NCBI GenBank assembly: GCA_902800795.1
Contig: CADCFQ010000007.1
Coordinates: 1 to 64,000 of the forward strand
Source: an uncultured Ruminococcus sp.
Lineage (GTDB): Bacteria > Bacillota > Clostridia > Oscillospirales > Ruminococcaceae
DNA: 64,000 bases
Direction of reading: 5' to 3'
A program made the translations under genes and the position numbers. Shown here one piece after another: positions 8,939 through 18,104 of the stretch; position 1 is the stretch's first letter, and the number at the start of each line of letters is the position of its first letter. The notes under the pieces are model-generated. The model saw only the letters and a program-made list of their open reading frames with translations. It had not been told where the DNA came from and made no database searches.

Positions 8939-8972
8939 AAAAAACGCCCTTGCAAGATGCAAGGGCGTTTAT
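8939..8972 (-). terminator. Rho-independent terminator of the YbjQ-family gene
   Basis: A perfect hairpin (AACGCCCTTGCA / TGCAAGGGCGTT) is followed on the minus strand by a run of T. It lies 40 bp after the minus-strand stop at 9015 and can also stop plus-strand transcripts. Confidence 0.85.
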
Positions 8973-9014
8973 AGCTCGCTATTGGGATATAGCTTGGGAA
9001 TTTCTTATCTGATC

Positions 9015-9323
9015 TTATTTGAACTTTACAGCAGTGCCGTATGCCATGACCTCGGAAGCCTGCTGAGTGATGGAGGATGAACCGTAACGTACACAGATGA
9101 TAGCGTCGGCGCCAAGAGCCTGTGCCTCTGCGATCATTCTCTCGTTTGCTATCTTTCTGGCGGTCTCCTGCATCTCGGTGTACTTCTTGAGCTCGCCGCC
9201 GACCAGGTTTTTGAGTCCTGCGCCGATATCTTTGAGTGCGTTTACAGACTGAACTGTTCCGCCCTGTACGAGTCCAAGTACCTCATAGTCTTTTCCGATG
9301 TTCTGACAAGTCGCCAATATCAT
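9015..9323 (-). CDS. YbjQ/UPF0145 family protein
   Basis: The 102-residue protein matches the small YbjQ (UPF0145) family: an N-terminal 'YEVLGLVQGGTVQS' segment, a central helix (EMQETARKIANERM) and the typical 'AQALGADAIICVRY' strand. The family forms pentamers of unknown function and is often annotated as heavy-metal-binding by homology only. It is transcribed alone from a perfect minus-strand promoter and ends in a strong terminator. Confidence 0.9.
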   Translation of the reverse strand: MILATCQNIGKDYEVLGLVQGGTVQSVNALKDIGAGLKNLVGGELKKYTEMQETARKIANERMIAEAQALGADAIICVRYGSSSITQQASEVMAYGTAVKFK

Positions 9324-9385
9324 TTTCGATCATCCTTTCTGTTCGCCCGGGACTTTTTTGTTCTCCCGTGCCTTTCGTTGTGTTT

Positions 9386-9414
9386 ATTATACACTTTCCA
9401 AAATGATTTGTCAA
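9386..9414 (-). promoter_or_regulatory. Promoter of the YbjQ-family gene
   Basis: On the minus strand, TTGACA (9409-9414) and TATAAT (9386-9391) are separated by 17 bp. The 9324-9693 gap otherwise holds AT-rich sequence and the divergent pgi promoter. Confidence 0.85.
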
Positions 9415-9568
9415 GAGTTTTGTGAAAATTTGCTGAAAAATTATGAAATTATGTCCGCAAATCACGGTATAGCTTAATGAACAGGATGTTACCGGATGGC
9501 GATGTGACGGTTTTTTTGAACAAAATTTGTTAAAAATCCACAAAGAATGAAATCGCTTCTCAAATCAC

Positions 9569-9597
9569 TTGAAAAATTTGAAAAGATATAGTATAAT
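9569..9597 (+). promoter_or_regulatory. Promoter of pgi
   Basis: TTGAAA (9569-9574) and TATAAT (9592-9597) are separated by 17 bp. The leader of about 90 nt contains AGGGT/ACCCT arms and a GACCGC-N5-GCGGTC hairpin (9655-9671) that ends just before the ribosome binding site. A regulatory role of that hairpin is possible but unproven. Confidence 0.75.
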
Positions 9598-9693
9598 TGT
9601 TTTAAAAGCTGAGGGTGGGGAGCACTATGCTTTCTGACCCTGCGCTTATCAAATGACCGCTGCGTGCGGTCTTAAGGAAAGGGTAATTTTTAA

Positions 9694-11025
9694 ATGTCAA
9701 TGAAGCTTAACACAAAATATCTCGCAGGCTTTGTGGGCGAGAATGAGCTCTCTGCTATCTCTTCGCAGGTAAGCGCAGCTCACGCTCTGCTTGAGGCAAA
9801 GAACGGCCCCGGATCTGATTTTCTGGGCTGGGTGGATCTTCCCGTAAACTATGACAAGGAAGAGTTTGCACGCATCAAGGCGGCTGCCGAGAGGATAAAG
9901 GACAAGTGCGATGTTTTCATCGTTATCGGTATAGGCGGCTCCTATCTCGGAGCAAGAGCTGCTATCGAGTTTTTAAAGTCCAACCTTTACAATGACCTGA
10001 AAAAGGATACGCCCGATATCTATTTTGTGGGCAACAGCATCAATCCTGCTTACCTCAATGAGGTCATCTCCATCTGTGAGGGCAGGGATGTCTGCGTGAA
10101 CGTTATATCCAAGTCCGGAACGACTACCGAGCCTGCTCTTGCTTTCCGTATCTTCAAGAAGATGCTCGAGGACAAGTACGGCGCTGAGGAGGCAAAGACC
10201 AGGATCTTTGCAACTACCGACAAGGCTAAGGGAACACTCAAGCAGCTTTCCGATGAGGTGGGCTATGAGACCTTCGTAGTTCCTGATGATGTCGGCGGAA
10301 GGTTCAGCGTTCTTACTGCTGTGGGTCTTCTTCCTATAGCTGTTGCAGGCTGCGATATAGACAAGCTTATGGCAGGCGCTGCAAAGGGTATGGAGAAATA
10401 CGGCAAGGATGACGGCAACGACGCTTATATCTATGCTGCTATCAGAAACATCCTTTACAGGAAGGGCAAGAGCGTTGAGATGCTCGTTTCCTATGATCCC
10501 TCGTTCACACTTATGGGCGAGTGGTTCAAGCAGCTTTACGGCGAGAGCGAGGGCAAGGACGCAAAGGGTATTTTCCCTGCAAGCGCTACCTTCTCCACCG
10601 ACCTTCACTCACTGGGTCAGTTCATCCAGGACGGCTCGAAGATAATGTTCGAGACCGTTGTACATATAAACAAGCCCAAGAGCGACCTCTTCCTTGAGGC
10701 TGACGAGGCTAACCTTGACGGACTCAACTTCCTGACAGGACAGAATATGAGCGTTGTCAATGAGAGAGCTTATCAGGGAACTATCCTTGCTCATACTGAG
10801 GGCGGCGTTCCTAACATCGTGCTCGAGCTTGATGACTGTTCGGAGGAGACACTGGGAGAGCTCATCTACTTCTTCGAGAAGGCTTGTGCGGTATCCGGAT
10901 ATATGCTGGGTGTGAACCCCTTCGATCAGCCGGGTGTCGAGAGCTATAAGAAGAATATGTTCGCTCTGCTGGGCAAGCCCGGTTATGAGGACGCAAAGGC
11001 TGCTCTTGAGGAGAAGCTGGGTTAA
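9694..11025 (+). CDS. pgi: Glucose-6-phosphate isomerase
   Basis: Pgi interconverts glucose 6-phosphate and fructose 6-phosphate in glycolysis. The 443-residue protein has the length of the short bacterial and Bacillus-type enzymes. Visible are the sugar-phosphate loop [11 protein letters not shown] near residue 75, [13 protein letters not shown] near 145, [19 protein letters not shown] near 195, and the second family signature around [12 protein letters not shown] near 305. GGAAAGGG lies upstream. A second in-frame ATG two codons later is an equally possible start. A small P-loop gene follows after 69 bp without a visible terminator. Confidence 0.96.
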   Translation: MSMKLNTKYLAGFVGENELSAISSQVSAAHALLEAKNGPGSDFLGWVDLPVNYDKEEFARIKAAAERIKDKCDVFIVIGIGGSYLGARAAIEFLKSNLYNDLKKDTPDIYFVGNSINPAYLNEVISICEGRDVCVNVISKSGTTTEPALAFRIFKKMLEDKYGAEEAKTRIFATTDKAKGTLKQLSDEVGYETFVVPDDVGGRFSVLTAVGLLPIAVAGCDIDKLMAGAAKGMEKYGKDDGNDAYIYAAIRNILYRKGKSVEMLVSYDPSFTLMGEWFKQLYGESEGKDAKGIFPASATFSTDLHSLGQFIQDGSKIMFETVVHINKPKSDLFLEADEANLDGLNFLTGQNMSVVNERAYQGTILAHTEGGVPNIVLELDDCSEETLGELIYFFEKACAVSGYMLGVNPFDQPGVESYKKNMFALLGKPGYEDAKAALEEKLG

Positions 11026-11094
11026 GATTTTGGTGATCGGAGCGGCATTATGCAGCTCTTGAAATATAGCTATTAAGCGGAACGGAGAGATTTT

Positions 11095-11499
11095 ATGATC
11101 AATTTAATTCCAGGAAAAAAAGGTACAGGCAAGACTAAGGTGCTCGTAGAGGCTATCAAGAAGGCTGCCGAGAGCGCAACAGGTAATGTTGTCTGCATAG
11201 AGAGAGGAATGCAGCTGACGTATGATCTGCCTCACAAGGTAAGACTTGCAGACGCTGAGGAATACGGCATCAACAGCTATGACTGCTTCTATGGATTTGC
11301 AGCAGGTTTTCTTGCAAGCAATTATGATATTCAGGAGATCTTCGTTGACGGTATACTGAAGATCGGCGGAAGAGACTACGATGCTCTGGGCGATATGCTC
11401 GAGAAGCTGGCTATTCTTACCAAGGACGTCAACGTGACGATGACTGTTTCGGCTGATGCCGAAGAGCTCCCCGCAAAGGTAAGAGCATTCCTGAAATAG
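11095..11499 (+). CDS. Small P-loop NTPase-like protein of unknown function
   Basis: The 134-residue protein starts with a Walker A motif GKKGTGKT (residues 7-14) and has a 'EIFVDGILKIGG' strand that could serve as a Walker B-like segment, and a C-terminal 'VNVTMTVSADAEELPAKV' segment. It is much too short for a full AAA+ or kinase domain, so it may be a minimal P-loop fold. I do not recognise a named family. It starts with GGAGAG 6 bp before the ATG, probably cotranscribed with pgi. Its TAG stop forms the junction with repeat block 5. Confidence 0.7.
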   Translation: MINLIPGKKGTGKTKVLVEAIKKAAESATGNVVCIERGMQLTYDLPHKVRLADAEEYGINSYDCFYGFAAGFLASNYDIQEIFVDGILKIGGRDYDALGDMLEKLAILTKDVNVTMTVSADAEELPAKVRAFLK

Positions 11500-12165
11500 G
11501 CAGGGGCGAGCCCCTGCACCGCCACCCCCACCCATCGGGGAACGTGCAATACTAATAACTCCCCCTGCCCTCCCCGGAGGGGAGGGGGATAGCTTTGTTT
11601 TAGGCTTTTCAGTTGCACACTGCGTGAACCTTGGGAGATAGCTGAACTGTCCGTTTAACGACAAAGCGATAAGAATCCGCCAGGGTGTCCAGGGCGGGTC
11701 CAGCGCCGACCTGGGCGCTGGCAGGGTCCAGGGGCAGCGCCCCTCGGTCGCCCTCCGCAGAGGGCGAACCCCCCTGCCCACGGAGGCGCTCGGCAGGGGT
11801 GAATTGAAAAAAGTGTCCGGTGGACACTTTTTTCAAGAGGGGCGACCTGCAAGAGGGGCTTCCCCTGTGAGAAGCAAGAACAAGCTTTCCTCAAGCCGCT
11901 TGCGGCTTGACGAACGAACCTAAATTGCGGTTCAAATATAAGCAAGTGGTAAATTATAGCTTCGTGCAAAAAAGGTGTCGGCTTCGCCGACGATTTTGAA
12001 TGGGGGCTTTCCCAGCGTAAGCGCTAGCTTATGCGTGCTCCCATACCCCTTCGGGGTCACACCCCAACCCCTTTGGCCACACATCTCTACAGGGGTGATA
12101 ACTAAACTTAGGGGGGCTTTGCCTTGTGAGAAGCAGGAACGATCTCTCCTCAAGCTGCTTTGGGA
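11500..12165 (+). repeat. Intergenic hairpin-rich repeat, block 5 (the longest single copy)
   Basis: This is the most complete ordered copy. In order it has GCAGGGGCGAGCCCCTGC, CCCACCCATCGGGG, CCCTCCCCGGAGGGGAGGG, the 'cactgcgtgaacc' stretch, TCCGCCAGGG, CCAGCGCCGACCTGGGCGCTGG split by its loop, GGGGCAGCGCCCC, CCCTCCGCAGAGGG, AGTGTCCGGTGGACACT, a GGGGCTTCCCC unit, CAAGCCGCTTGCGGCTTG, GGTGTCGGCTTCGCCGAC and a final CACATCTCTACAGGGGTG. It starts directly after a TAG stop. No gene is supported inside. The nearly continuous series of hairpins suggests a structured RNA or a decayed mobile unit. Confidence 0.88.
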
Positions 12166-12198
12166 ATTCATAAAACCCAAATTTTTAACATTTAGCTA

Positions 12199-12227
12199 TT
12201 GACAAAACGGAGAAAATAGGTTATAAT
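12199..12227 (+). promoter_or_regulatory. Promoter of the yceD-rpmF unit
   Basis: TTGACA (12199-12204) and TATAAT (12222-12227) are separated by 17 bp, a perfect consensus, 24 bp before the ATG. Confidence 0.88.
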
Positions 12228-12250
12228 CGTAATATTGTGAGGTGCAGAGA

Positions 12251-12679
12251 ATGGTATTGTTTCTGAGTGACATCCTCAAAGGGAAGATTTTGGGCTATGG
12301 CTTTGACGGCCATATCCACCCCGAAGAGATATTTGCTCTGCCTGTCATTCTGTCTGAACCGATCAAGTTTGAAGGTCATGTCTCGCAAAACGGCGAAAAG
12401 CTGAAAGTCAGGGCCCATGTCAGTTTTGACGGGAGATTCTTTTGTCACAGGTGTATGATGGAGACCGAGCGCTTTTTTGAGTTCGACTTCAGCCACACAC
12501 TGGTGCAGATAGACTACAGATACGATCCCTTGTGGGAATTTGCCCGCAAGAAGAACGATGAGGTCAAATGTCTGTGCGAACAGGTCGATATAACCGACGT
12601 GTTGACGGAGGATATTCTTGAGGCTATGCCGAGAAAGCTCTTGTGCAGTGAGGACTGTGAGGGCATTTTCGGCTGGTAG
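12251..12679 (+). CDS. YceD / DUF177 family protein
   Basis: DUF177 (YceD) proteins are encoded directly before rpmF in most bacteria and are linked to 23S rRNA maturation in plants and bacteria. The 142-residue protein has the central CHRCMMETERFFEFDF motif and the C-terminal LCSEDCEGIFGW motif, typical of the family and possibly metal binding. An in-frame GTG at 12242 exists, but GAGGTG at 12239 is the ribosome binding site for the ATG. The gene is cotranscribed with rpmF, 61 bp downstream. Confidence 0.9.
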   Translation: MVLFLSDILKGKILGYGFDGHIHPEEIFALPVILSEPIKFEGHVSQNGEKLKVRAHVSFDGRFFCHRCMMETERFFEFDFSHTLVQIDYRYDPLWEFARKKNDEVKCLCEQVDITDVLTEDILEAMPRKLLCSEDCEGIFGW

Positions 12680-12740
12680 TACGAAAAGAGAGCTGAGCTG
12701 TCAGACTGTATAATCGACACTCGGGAGGAGGGTTTTTAAA

Positions 12741-12926
12741 ATGGCAGTACCGAAGAGAAAGGTCTCCAAGGCAAGGAGAGACAAGAGGCGTTCCAACGTT
12801 TGGAAGCTTGATGCGCCCGCACTGAGCAAGTGCTCTAACTGCGGCGAGCTCACTTCACCCCACAGAGTCTGCAAGAACTGCGGCTTCTATAAGGGCGTTG
12901 AGGTCATCAAGGTCGTTGAGGACTGA
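12741..12926 (+). CDS. rpmF: 50S ribosomal protein L32
   Basis: L32 is a small protein of the large ribosomal subunit. The 61 residues show the family N-terminus MAVPKRKVSKARRDKRR and a zinc ribbon with Cys31, Cys34, Cys44 and Cys47, so this is the zinc-binding form. GGGAGGAGGG precedes the start. It is the second gene of the yceD unit and is followed by a terminator. Confidence 0.97.
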   Translation: MAVPKRKVSKARRDKRRSNVWKLDAPALSKCSNCGELTSPHRVCKNCGFYKGVEVIKVVED

Positions 12927-12945
12927 TTGCAAATATTGCGCATAA

Positions 12946-12979
12946 GGAAAAGGCTTCGCATGGTGCGGGGCTTTTTTTG
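12946..12979 (+). terminator. Terminator after rpmF
   Basis: An imperfect hairpin (AAGGCTTCGCA / TGCGGGGCTT, with G-U pairs) is followed by a run of seven T. Confidence 0.75.
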
Positions 12980-13001
12980 TTTTAAATTTTTGCGAAAACC
13001 C

Positions 13002-13030
13002 TTTACTTTTTTCTTTATATATAGTATAAT
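13002..13030 (+). promoter_or_regulatory. Promoter of pyrH
   Basis: TTTACT (13002-13007) and TATAAT (13025-13030) are separated by 17 bp. Confidence 0.7.
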
Positions 13031-13116
13031 AACTATAAGTATATGCGCTGCGCTCTGTTCGTGGGGGACGGGGTGCGAACGTGTGTTCTGAGTTTATTCA
13101 AAAAGGAGCTTTTTCT

Positions 13117-13848
13117 ATGGCTGATACACCTAAATACAAGAGGATACTCCTCAAGATGAGCGGCGAAGCACTCGCCGGAGACAAGAAGACAGGTCTCGAC
13201 TTTGATGTGATCAACTCGTTTGCAAAAAGCATCAAGAAATGCGTTGACGCCGGCGTTGATGTCGGAATCGTCGTAGGCGGAGGCAACTACTGGAGAGGCC
13301 GTTCAAGCGGCGCTATGGACCGCACCAGAGCCGACCATATCGGAATGCTTGCCACCTGTATGAACTCGCTGGCAGTAGCCGACGGTCTGGAGAACGTGGG
13401 TCTCGAGGTAAGGGTGCAGACCGCTATCTCTATGCCCCAGATAGCCGAACCTTATATCCGCAACCGTGCGATGAGACATTTCGAGAAGGGAAGGGTCTGC
13501 ATCTTCGGCTGCGGCACAGGAATGCCTTTCTTCTCGACAGATACAGCAGCAGCGCTGAGAGCTGCCGAGATAGAGGCGGATATCTTCTTTAAGGCCACAA
13601 TGGTGGACGGCGTTTATGATAAGGACCCAAAGAAATATGATGACGCTGTAAAGTACGATCAGCTGTCCTTTGACGATATACTCTCGAAGGAGCTCCATGT
13701 TATGGATATGACTGCCGCTACGATGTGCAAGGACAACCATATCCCTATCCTTGTATTCGACCTTGGCAGACCCGACAATATCTTTGATGCCTGCATGGGC
13801 GCCGACATCGGCACCCTTATCAAGGGCAGCGGAGACTATGAGGGCTGA
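13117..13848 (+). CDS. pyrH: Uridylate kinase (UMP kinase)
   Basis: PyrH phosphorylates UMP to UDP in pyrimidine nucleotide synthesis. The 243-residue protein of the amino acid kinase fold shows [11 protein letters not shown] at the N-terminus, [13 protein letters not shown], the '[16 protein letters not shown]' helix and [10 protein letters not shown] near residue 160. The frame opens at 13081, but AAAAAGGAGC sits at the right distance from the ATG at 13117. It heads the frr-uppS-cdsA series. A 166-bp spacer separates it from frr. Confidence 0.96.
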   Translation: MADTPKYKRILLKMSGEALAGDKKTGLDFDVINSFAKSIKKCVDAGVDVGIVVGGGNYWRGRSSGAMDRTRADHIGMLATCMNSLAVADGLENVGLEVRVQTAISMPQIAEPYIRNRAMRHFEKGRVCIFGCGTGMPFFSTDTAAALRAAEIEADIFFKATMVDGVYDKDPKKYDDAVKYDQLSFDDILSKELHVMDMTAATMCKDNHIPILVFDLGRPDNIFDACMGADIGTLIKGSGDYEG

Positions 13849-14014
13849 TAAACGATAACACACGACCATATGACAGGCGATCGTAAACTGCGGAAAAAAC
13901 GGTATCTCCACCGCAGGGGAGAATACCTTTTTGCGCACAGCCCCGAGCTGCCGCAGGCAGCGAGAGCAATACTATGTGATCGGCTGAATCTTATATAATG
14001 AACGGAGGATAAAT

Positions 14015-14569
14015 ATGAAAGAGATCAAGAACAGAGCTAAGGAAAAAATGGAAAAGACCGTAAATGTGCTCCTTTCCGACTTTGCGACTATCCGAGCAGG
14101 AAGAGCAAACCCCAATGTTCTCAATAAGGTAACTGTTGACTATTACGGCGCACCCACACCTATAAACCAGGTTGCGGCTGTTTCCGTTGCCGAGGCAAGG
14201 GTACTGGTCATCACACCCTGGGACAAGACTATCCTCAAGCAGATCGAGAAGGCTATCCAGGCATCTGACGTGGGCATCAATCCGCAGAACGACGGACAGG
14301 TGCTGAGACTCGTGTTCCCTCAGCTGACAGAGGACAGACGTAAGGAGATCGTCAAGGACGTAAAGAAGATGGGCGAGGATTCCAAGGTAGCAGTACGTTC
14401 TATCAGAAGAGACGCTATCGAGAAGATAAAGAAGCTGAAGAAGAACAACGAGATCACCGAGGACGAGCAGAAGGACGGCGAGGACGACATCCAGAAGTTG
14501 ACCGACAAGTTCATCAAGGAGATCGACGGCTACGTTTCCGAGAAGGAGCAGGAAGTACTCAGCTTGTAA
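14015..14569 (+). CDS. frr: Ribosome recycling factor
   Basis: RRF splits post-termination ribosomes together with EF-G. The 184 residues contain the family landmarks FATIRAGRANPNVL, VDYYGAPTPINQ, 'DVGINPQNDGQVLRLVFPQ' and the long C-terminal helix. AACGGAGGAT precedes the ATG. In related genomes uppS follows closely; here a 460-bp repeat block separates them. Confidence 0.97.
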   Translation: MKEIKNRAKEKMEKTVNVLLSDFATIRAGRANPNVLNKVTVDYYGAPTPINQVAAVSVAEARVLVITPWDKTILKQIEKAIQASDVGINPQNDGQVLRLVFPQLTEDRRKEIVKDVKKMGEDSKVAVRSIRRDAIEKIKKLKKNNEITEDEQKDGEDDIQKLTDKFIKEIDGYVSEKEQEVLSL

Positions 14570-14582
14570 GAGTGTATTTTAC

Positions 14583-15045
14583 CAAGCATCACCTCCGGTG
14601 ATGCTCGCCGCACGGCTTTGCCTCTGGCGGAATACGAAACAAAGCTGAAAAACACAACAAAGCTAAAATACGCAAAAAAGCTGAAATAATCCGCCAGGGG
14701 ATCAAAAGTTTGGGTCGAGCCTTTTCAAAGGCTCGCAGGGTCCAGGGGCGGCGCCCATGGTCGCCCTCCGCAGAGGGCGAAATCCCCCTTGATACGGAGG
14801 CGCTCGAAAAGGGTGAATTCAAAAACAGTCCGGTGGACTGTTTTTGAAGAGGGGAAGCCCTGCAAGAGGGGCTTCCCCTTTGAGAAGCAAGAAGATAACC
14901 TAGAGAGTGGTTCTGCTTTTTTCTAAGTGCAAAAGGCAGGCTTCGTGCGATTGCAAGGTGTCGGCTTCGCCGACGATTTTGAATGAGGGCTTTCCGGTCG
15001 CCCTCATACACCTTCGGTTACACATCTCTACAAGGGTGATAAATC
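14583..15045 (+). repeat. Intergenic hairpin-rich repeat, block 6 (between frr and uppS)
   Basis: The block has a GCATCACC/GGTGATGC hairpin at its left edge, the 'tgctcgccgcacggctttgcc' module, the A-rich 18-bp units, GGTCGAGCC...GGCTCG, GGCGGCGCC, CCCTCCGCAGAGGG, ACAGTCCGGTGGACTGT, GGGGAAGCCC...GGGCTTCCCC and GGTGTCGGCTTCGCCGAC. It is close to the 1931-2430 part of block 2. No gene is seen. Confidence 0.85.
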
Positions 15046-15073
15046 ACCGGAAGAATTGAATGGAGTGATCTAG

Positions 15074-15799
15074 TTGGCAAAGACAGTTTCTTTCCCCGAG
15101 GGCACACAGGTGCCGTGCCATGTCGGCGTGATAATGGACGGCAACGGCAGGTGGGCAAAGAAAAGAGGGCTGCCCCGTAAATTCGGCCACAGAGAGGGCG
15201 CCAAGACCTTTCGTGAGATAACCCGCCACGCCAAACGCTGCGGTATATCTTATATAACCTACTACGCTTTCTCCACCGAGAACTGGAAGCGCCCCAAGGA
15301 TGAGGTCGATGCCATAATGGAGCTGTTCGAGAAATATCTTGATGAGGTGAGAGACTTTATCGAGGAGAATATCCGTGTGCGCTTTATCGGCGACAGGACT
15401 ATGCTCTCGGAAAACCTGCAAAGGAAAATGGCTTCTGTCGAGGAGGACTCGAAGGACTTCGATTCGATGACGCTGGTGCTGGCTATCAATTACGGCGGTC
15501 AGGACGATATCGTCCATTCCTGCAGACAGCTGGCAGAAATGGTCAAAAAAGGCGAGCTTGAACCGGAGGACATAACCGCTGATATGCTCGAGAGCCGCCT
15601 TTACACCGAGGACATCCCCCCCTGTGACCTTGTTATAAGGCCCAGCGGCGAGCAGAGGCTCTCAAATTTCCTTATTTGGCAGGCGGCTTATGCCGAGTTC
15701 TACTATACAAATATCCTCTGGCCCGACTTTAAGGGCGAGGACCTTGAAAAAGCTGTGATCGCTTACAGCGAAAGAAACAGAAGATTCGGAGGTGTCTGA
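15074..15799 (+). CDS. uppS: Isoprenyl transferase (undecaprenyl diphosphate synthase family)
   Basis: UppS condenses isopentenyl diphosphate with farnesyl diphosphate to build the lipid carrier for cell wall synthesis. The 241-residue cis-prenyltransferase has GVIMDGNGRWAKKRG with the catalytic Asp22, YAFSTENWKRP, the 'LAINYGGQDDI' segment and the C-terminal RPSGEQRLSNFLIWQ substrate motif. The start is TTG at 15074, with GGAG at 15062; no ATG upstream fits and the next one falls inside the active site. The stop codon abuts the cdsA ATG. Confidence 0.95.
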   Translation: MAKTVSFPEGTQVPCHVGVIMDGNGRWAKKRGLPRKFGHREGAKTFREITRHAKRCGISYITYYAFSTENWKRPKDEVDAIMELFEKYLDEVRDFIEENIRVRFIGDRTMLSENLQRKMASVEEDSKDFDSMTLVLAINYGGQDDIVHSCRQLAEMVKKGELEPEDITADMLESRLYTEDIPPCDLVIRPSGEQRLSNFLIWQAAYAEFYYTNILWPDFKGEDLEKAVIAYSERNRRFGGV

Positions 15800-16630
15800 A
15801 TGAAGACACGAATAATTTCGGCAGCGGTAGCGATAGTTGTCGCTGTTGTGCTGTTGATACTGCATGATACGTTTATATTCAATATTGCCATAGGTTTCCT
15901 CTCGGTGGTCGCACTGACGGAGATATTCAAGGCAACAAAGATGAACCGCCATCCGGCTGAGGTCTATGTGTGCTGCGCTTATGCCGCTGTGGACGTTATA
16001 TTGCCGCTGTTCTGGATGAAGGGTCATCTCTATTTTCTCAGCTCCAGGCTCTACTTCGGGCTGTTCATCGTTGCGATGTGCGTGCTGCTGTTAAAGAAAC
16101 ACGACACTATGAAGGCTCCCGAGACCTTCTTTATGATAGGCATCACCTGGCTCATAACCTATGCGTTCCAGACCCTGCTGCTGCTGTCATCCCGTCCCAA
16201 GGGCGGAGTGTTCCTGCTGGTCATCACTCTCTGTGCGGCGTGGCTTGCAGACAGCGGAGCTTATTTCGCAGGAACGTTTTTCGGAAAGACAAAGCTTTGC
16301 CCGGGAATAAGTCCCAAGAAGACCGTCGAGGGTCTTGTGGGCGGAGTGCTCTCGAACGGAGTGCTCATGCTCGTTATCAGCCTTGTCTATGACAAGATGC
16401 TCAAGGGCGAGGATGTAAACTACATCGGCGTTTTTGCCGCAGGAATGATAGCGGCGCTGCTCGGCCTTGTGGGAGACCTGACAGCTTCCGTTATCAAGAG
16501 ACAGACAGGTATAAAGGACTACGGCAACATAATGCCGGGTCACGGCGGTGTTATGGACCGCTTTGACAGCGTCCTGCTGGTGGCACCCTTCATGTACTAC
16601 ATGACCACCCAGGGACTGATACTCAAATAA
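15800..16630 (+). CDS. cdsA: Phosphatidate cytidylyltransferase
   Basis: CdsA makes CDP-diacylglycerol from phosphatidic acid and CTP in the membrane. The 276-residue protein has about eight hydrophobic helices and ends with the complete family signature: SVIKRQTGIKD then NIMPGHGGVMDRFDS. It starts directly after the uppS stop, with GGAGGTG inside uppS as the ribosome binding site. A repeat block separates it from dxr. Confidence 0.95.
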   Translation: MKTRIISAAVAIVVAVVLLILHDTFIFNIAIGFLSVVALTEIFKATKMNRHPAEVYVCCAYAAVDVILPLFWMKGHLYFLSSRLYFGLFIVAMCVLLLKKHDTMKAPETFFMIGITWLITYAFQTLLLLSSRPKGGVFLLVITLCAAWLADSGAYFAGTFFGKTKLCPGISPKKTVEGLVGGVLSNGVLMLVISLVYDKMLKGEDVNYIGVFAAGMIAALLGLVGDLTASVIKRQTGIKDYGNIMPGHGGVMDRFDSVLLVAPFMYYMTTQGLILK

Positions 16631-16632
16631 TA

Positions 16633-16836
16633 TAGAGGTGTCCGCTTTTTTGGACAGTTACAAAGCATAGCTTCGCCGCAAAGGTTCGGTCGGGGATATG
16701 CTTTCCTCTGTTTAGCAGGGGCGAGCCCCTGCACCGCCGCCCCCCCAGGGGCGAGCCCCTGCACCGCCGCCCCCACCCACCGGGGCTGTGTGAAAATAAA
16801 TAGCTTGCTTTGCCCTCCCCTCGGGGAGGGGGGAAG
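16633..16836 (+). repeat. Intergenic hairpin-rich repeat, block 7 (between cdsA and dxr)
   Basis: A shorter block. It has two adjacent direct copies of the CAGGGGCGAGCCCCTGCACCG unit (about 16713-16772), then CCCACCCACCGGGG and a CCCTCCCCTCGGGGAGGGG hairpin. No gene is seen. Confidence 0.8.
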
Positions 16837-16927
16837 CCAGTATTCAGGCTTATCAATATTTTCGCAGCGTTGATTCAAGGCAGAGATACGCAACGTTTGA
16901 CACAAAAAATCAATGGGAGATAATAAA

Positions 16928-18082
16928 ATGCAGTGTATCACAATTTTAGGTTCTACCGGTTCAATAGGCACCCAGGCATTGGATGTGGCAAGAAAGCATA
17001 ACATTAAGGTGAAGGCGGTCGCTGCCGCAAACAGCGCCGAAAAGCTGGCGCAGCAGGCAAAGGAGCTTTCGGTCAGCTGTGCCTGCATTTATAACGAGGA
17101 CAAGAAAGCAGAGCTTGATGAATACCTCAGAGGCACCGGCATAAAGACCCTTTGCGGCATGGAAGGCCTCAAAGAGATAGCCTCAATGGACGGCATCGAC
17201 AAGATGCTCAACAGCGTTGTGGGCATGGTGGGCTTCGAGCCGACACTGGCGGCCATAAGAAAGGGCACGGCTGTGGCGCTTGCGAACAAGGAGACCCTTG
17301 TTGCCGGCGGCGACCTTGTCATGAGGGAAGCACACGAGAGAAATGTCCCCATATACCCCGTTGACAGCGAGCACAGCGCTGTTTTCCAGGCGCTTCAGGG
17401 AAACGAGGGCAACAGGATAAAAAAGCTTATCTTAACAGCCTCGGGCGGACCGTTTTTCGGGAAAACAAGACAGGAGCTTGAGAACGTCACGATAGATCAG
17501 GCGCTTGCTCACCCTAACTGGTCGATGGGCAGAAAGATTACCACCGACTCTGCTACCCTTATGAACAAGGGACTTGAATTTATCGAGGCTATGCACCTGT
17601 TCGGCATCAGCGCCGACCAGATAGAGATAGTTGTCCACAGGCAGAGCGTTGTCCATTCGGCGATAGAGTTCGAGGACAACTCGGTGATAGCCCAGATGGG
17701 CGTGCCGGATATGAAGATACCTATCCAGTATGCGCTTCTGTATCCTCACAGGTGCGAGTGCGACACCGGAAGGCTCGACCTGACGGCGCTGGGAAGCCTT
17801 ACCTTCGAGAAGCCCGACCCCGAGACCTTCGAGTGTCTGTCGGCCTGCATAAAGGCGATAAGAAAGGGCGGAACTCTCCCGGCGGCGGTAAACGGCGCAA
17901 ACGAAGCGGCGGTGGCAGCCTTCCTTGATAACAGGATAGGCTTCCTCGATATTGGAAAGATAGTCAATACTGTCTGCGAAAATGCAGAATATAAAGAGAT
18001 AGAAAACGAGAGCGATGTGCTTGAGGCTGACCGCCTTGCGAGAGAGCAGGCAGCAAAGCTCATAGAGACTCTCGGCAGATAA
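16928..18082 (+). CDS. dxr: 1-deoxy-D-xylulose 5-phosphate reductoisomerase
   Basis: Dxr catalyses the NADPH-dependent second step of the MEP isoprenoid pathway. The 384-residue protein has the GSTGSIGTQALDV nucleotide-binding loop, the ALANKETLVAGG segment, the metal-site motif PVDSEHSAVFQ and the catalytic-loop region HPNWSMGRKITTDSATLMNKGLE split across residues 195-220. The frame opens at 16913, but GGGAGAT there is the ribosome binding site for the ATG at 16928. It is probably cotranscribed with rseP. Confidence 0.96.
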   Translation: MQCITILGSTGSIGTQALDVARKHNIKVKAVAAANSAEKLAQQAKELSVSCACIYNEDKKAELDEYLRGTGIKTLCGMEGLKEIASMDGIDKMLNSVVGMVGFEPTLAAIRKGTAVALANKETLVAGGDLVMREAHERNVPIYPVDSEHSAVFQALQGNEGNRIKKLILTASGGPFFGKTRQELENVTIDQALAHPNWSMGRKITTDSATLMNKGLEFIEAMHLFGISADQIEIVVHRQSVVHSAIEFEDNSVIAQMGVPDMKIPIQYALLYPHRCECDTGRLDLTALGSLTFEKPDPETFECLSACIKAIRKGGTLPAAVNGANEAAVAAFLDNRIGFLDIGKIVNTVCENAEYKEIENESDVLEADRLAREQAAKLIETLGR

Positions 18083-18104
18083 AGAACATCAGAAAGGCGA
18101 AACA

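Noticed and set aside
9655..9671. Hairpin before pgi as a riboswitch or terminator
   Set aside because: A single 6-bp stem without a T run or recognisable aptamer is not enough for either call.
16713..16772. Two tandem 29-bp units as a possible CRISPR
   Set aside because: They are adjacent copies of one intergenic repeat module without spacers.
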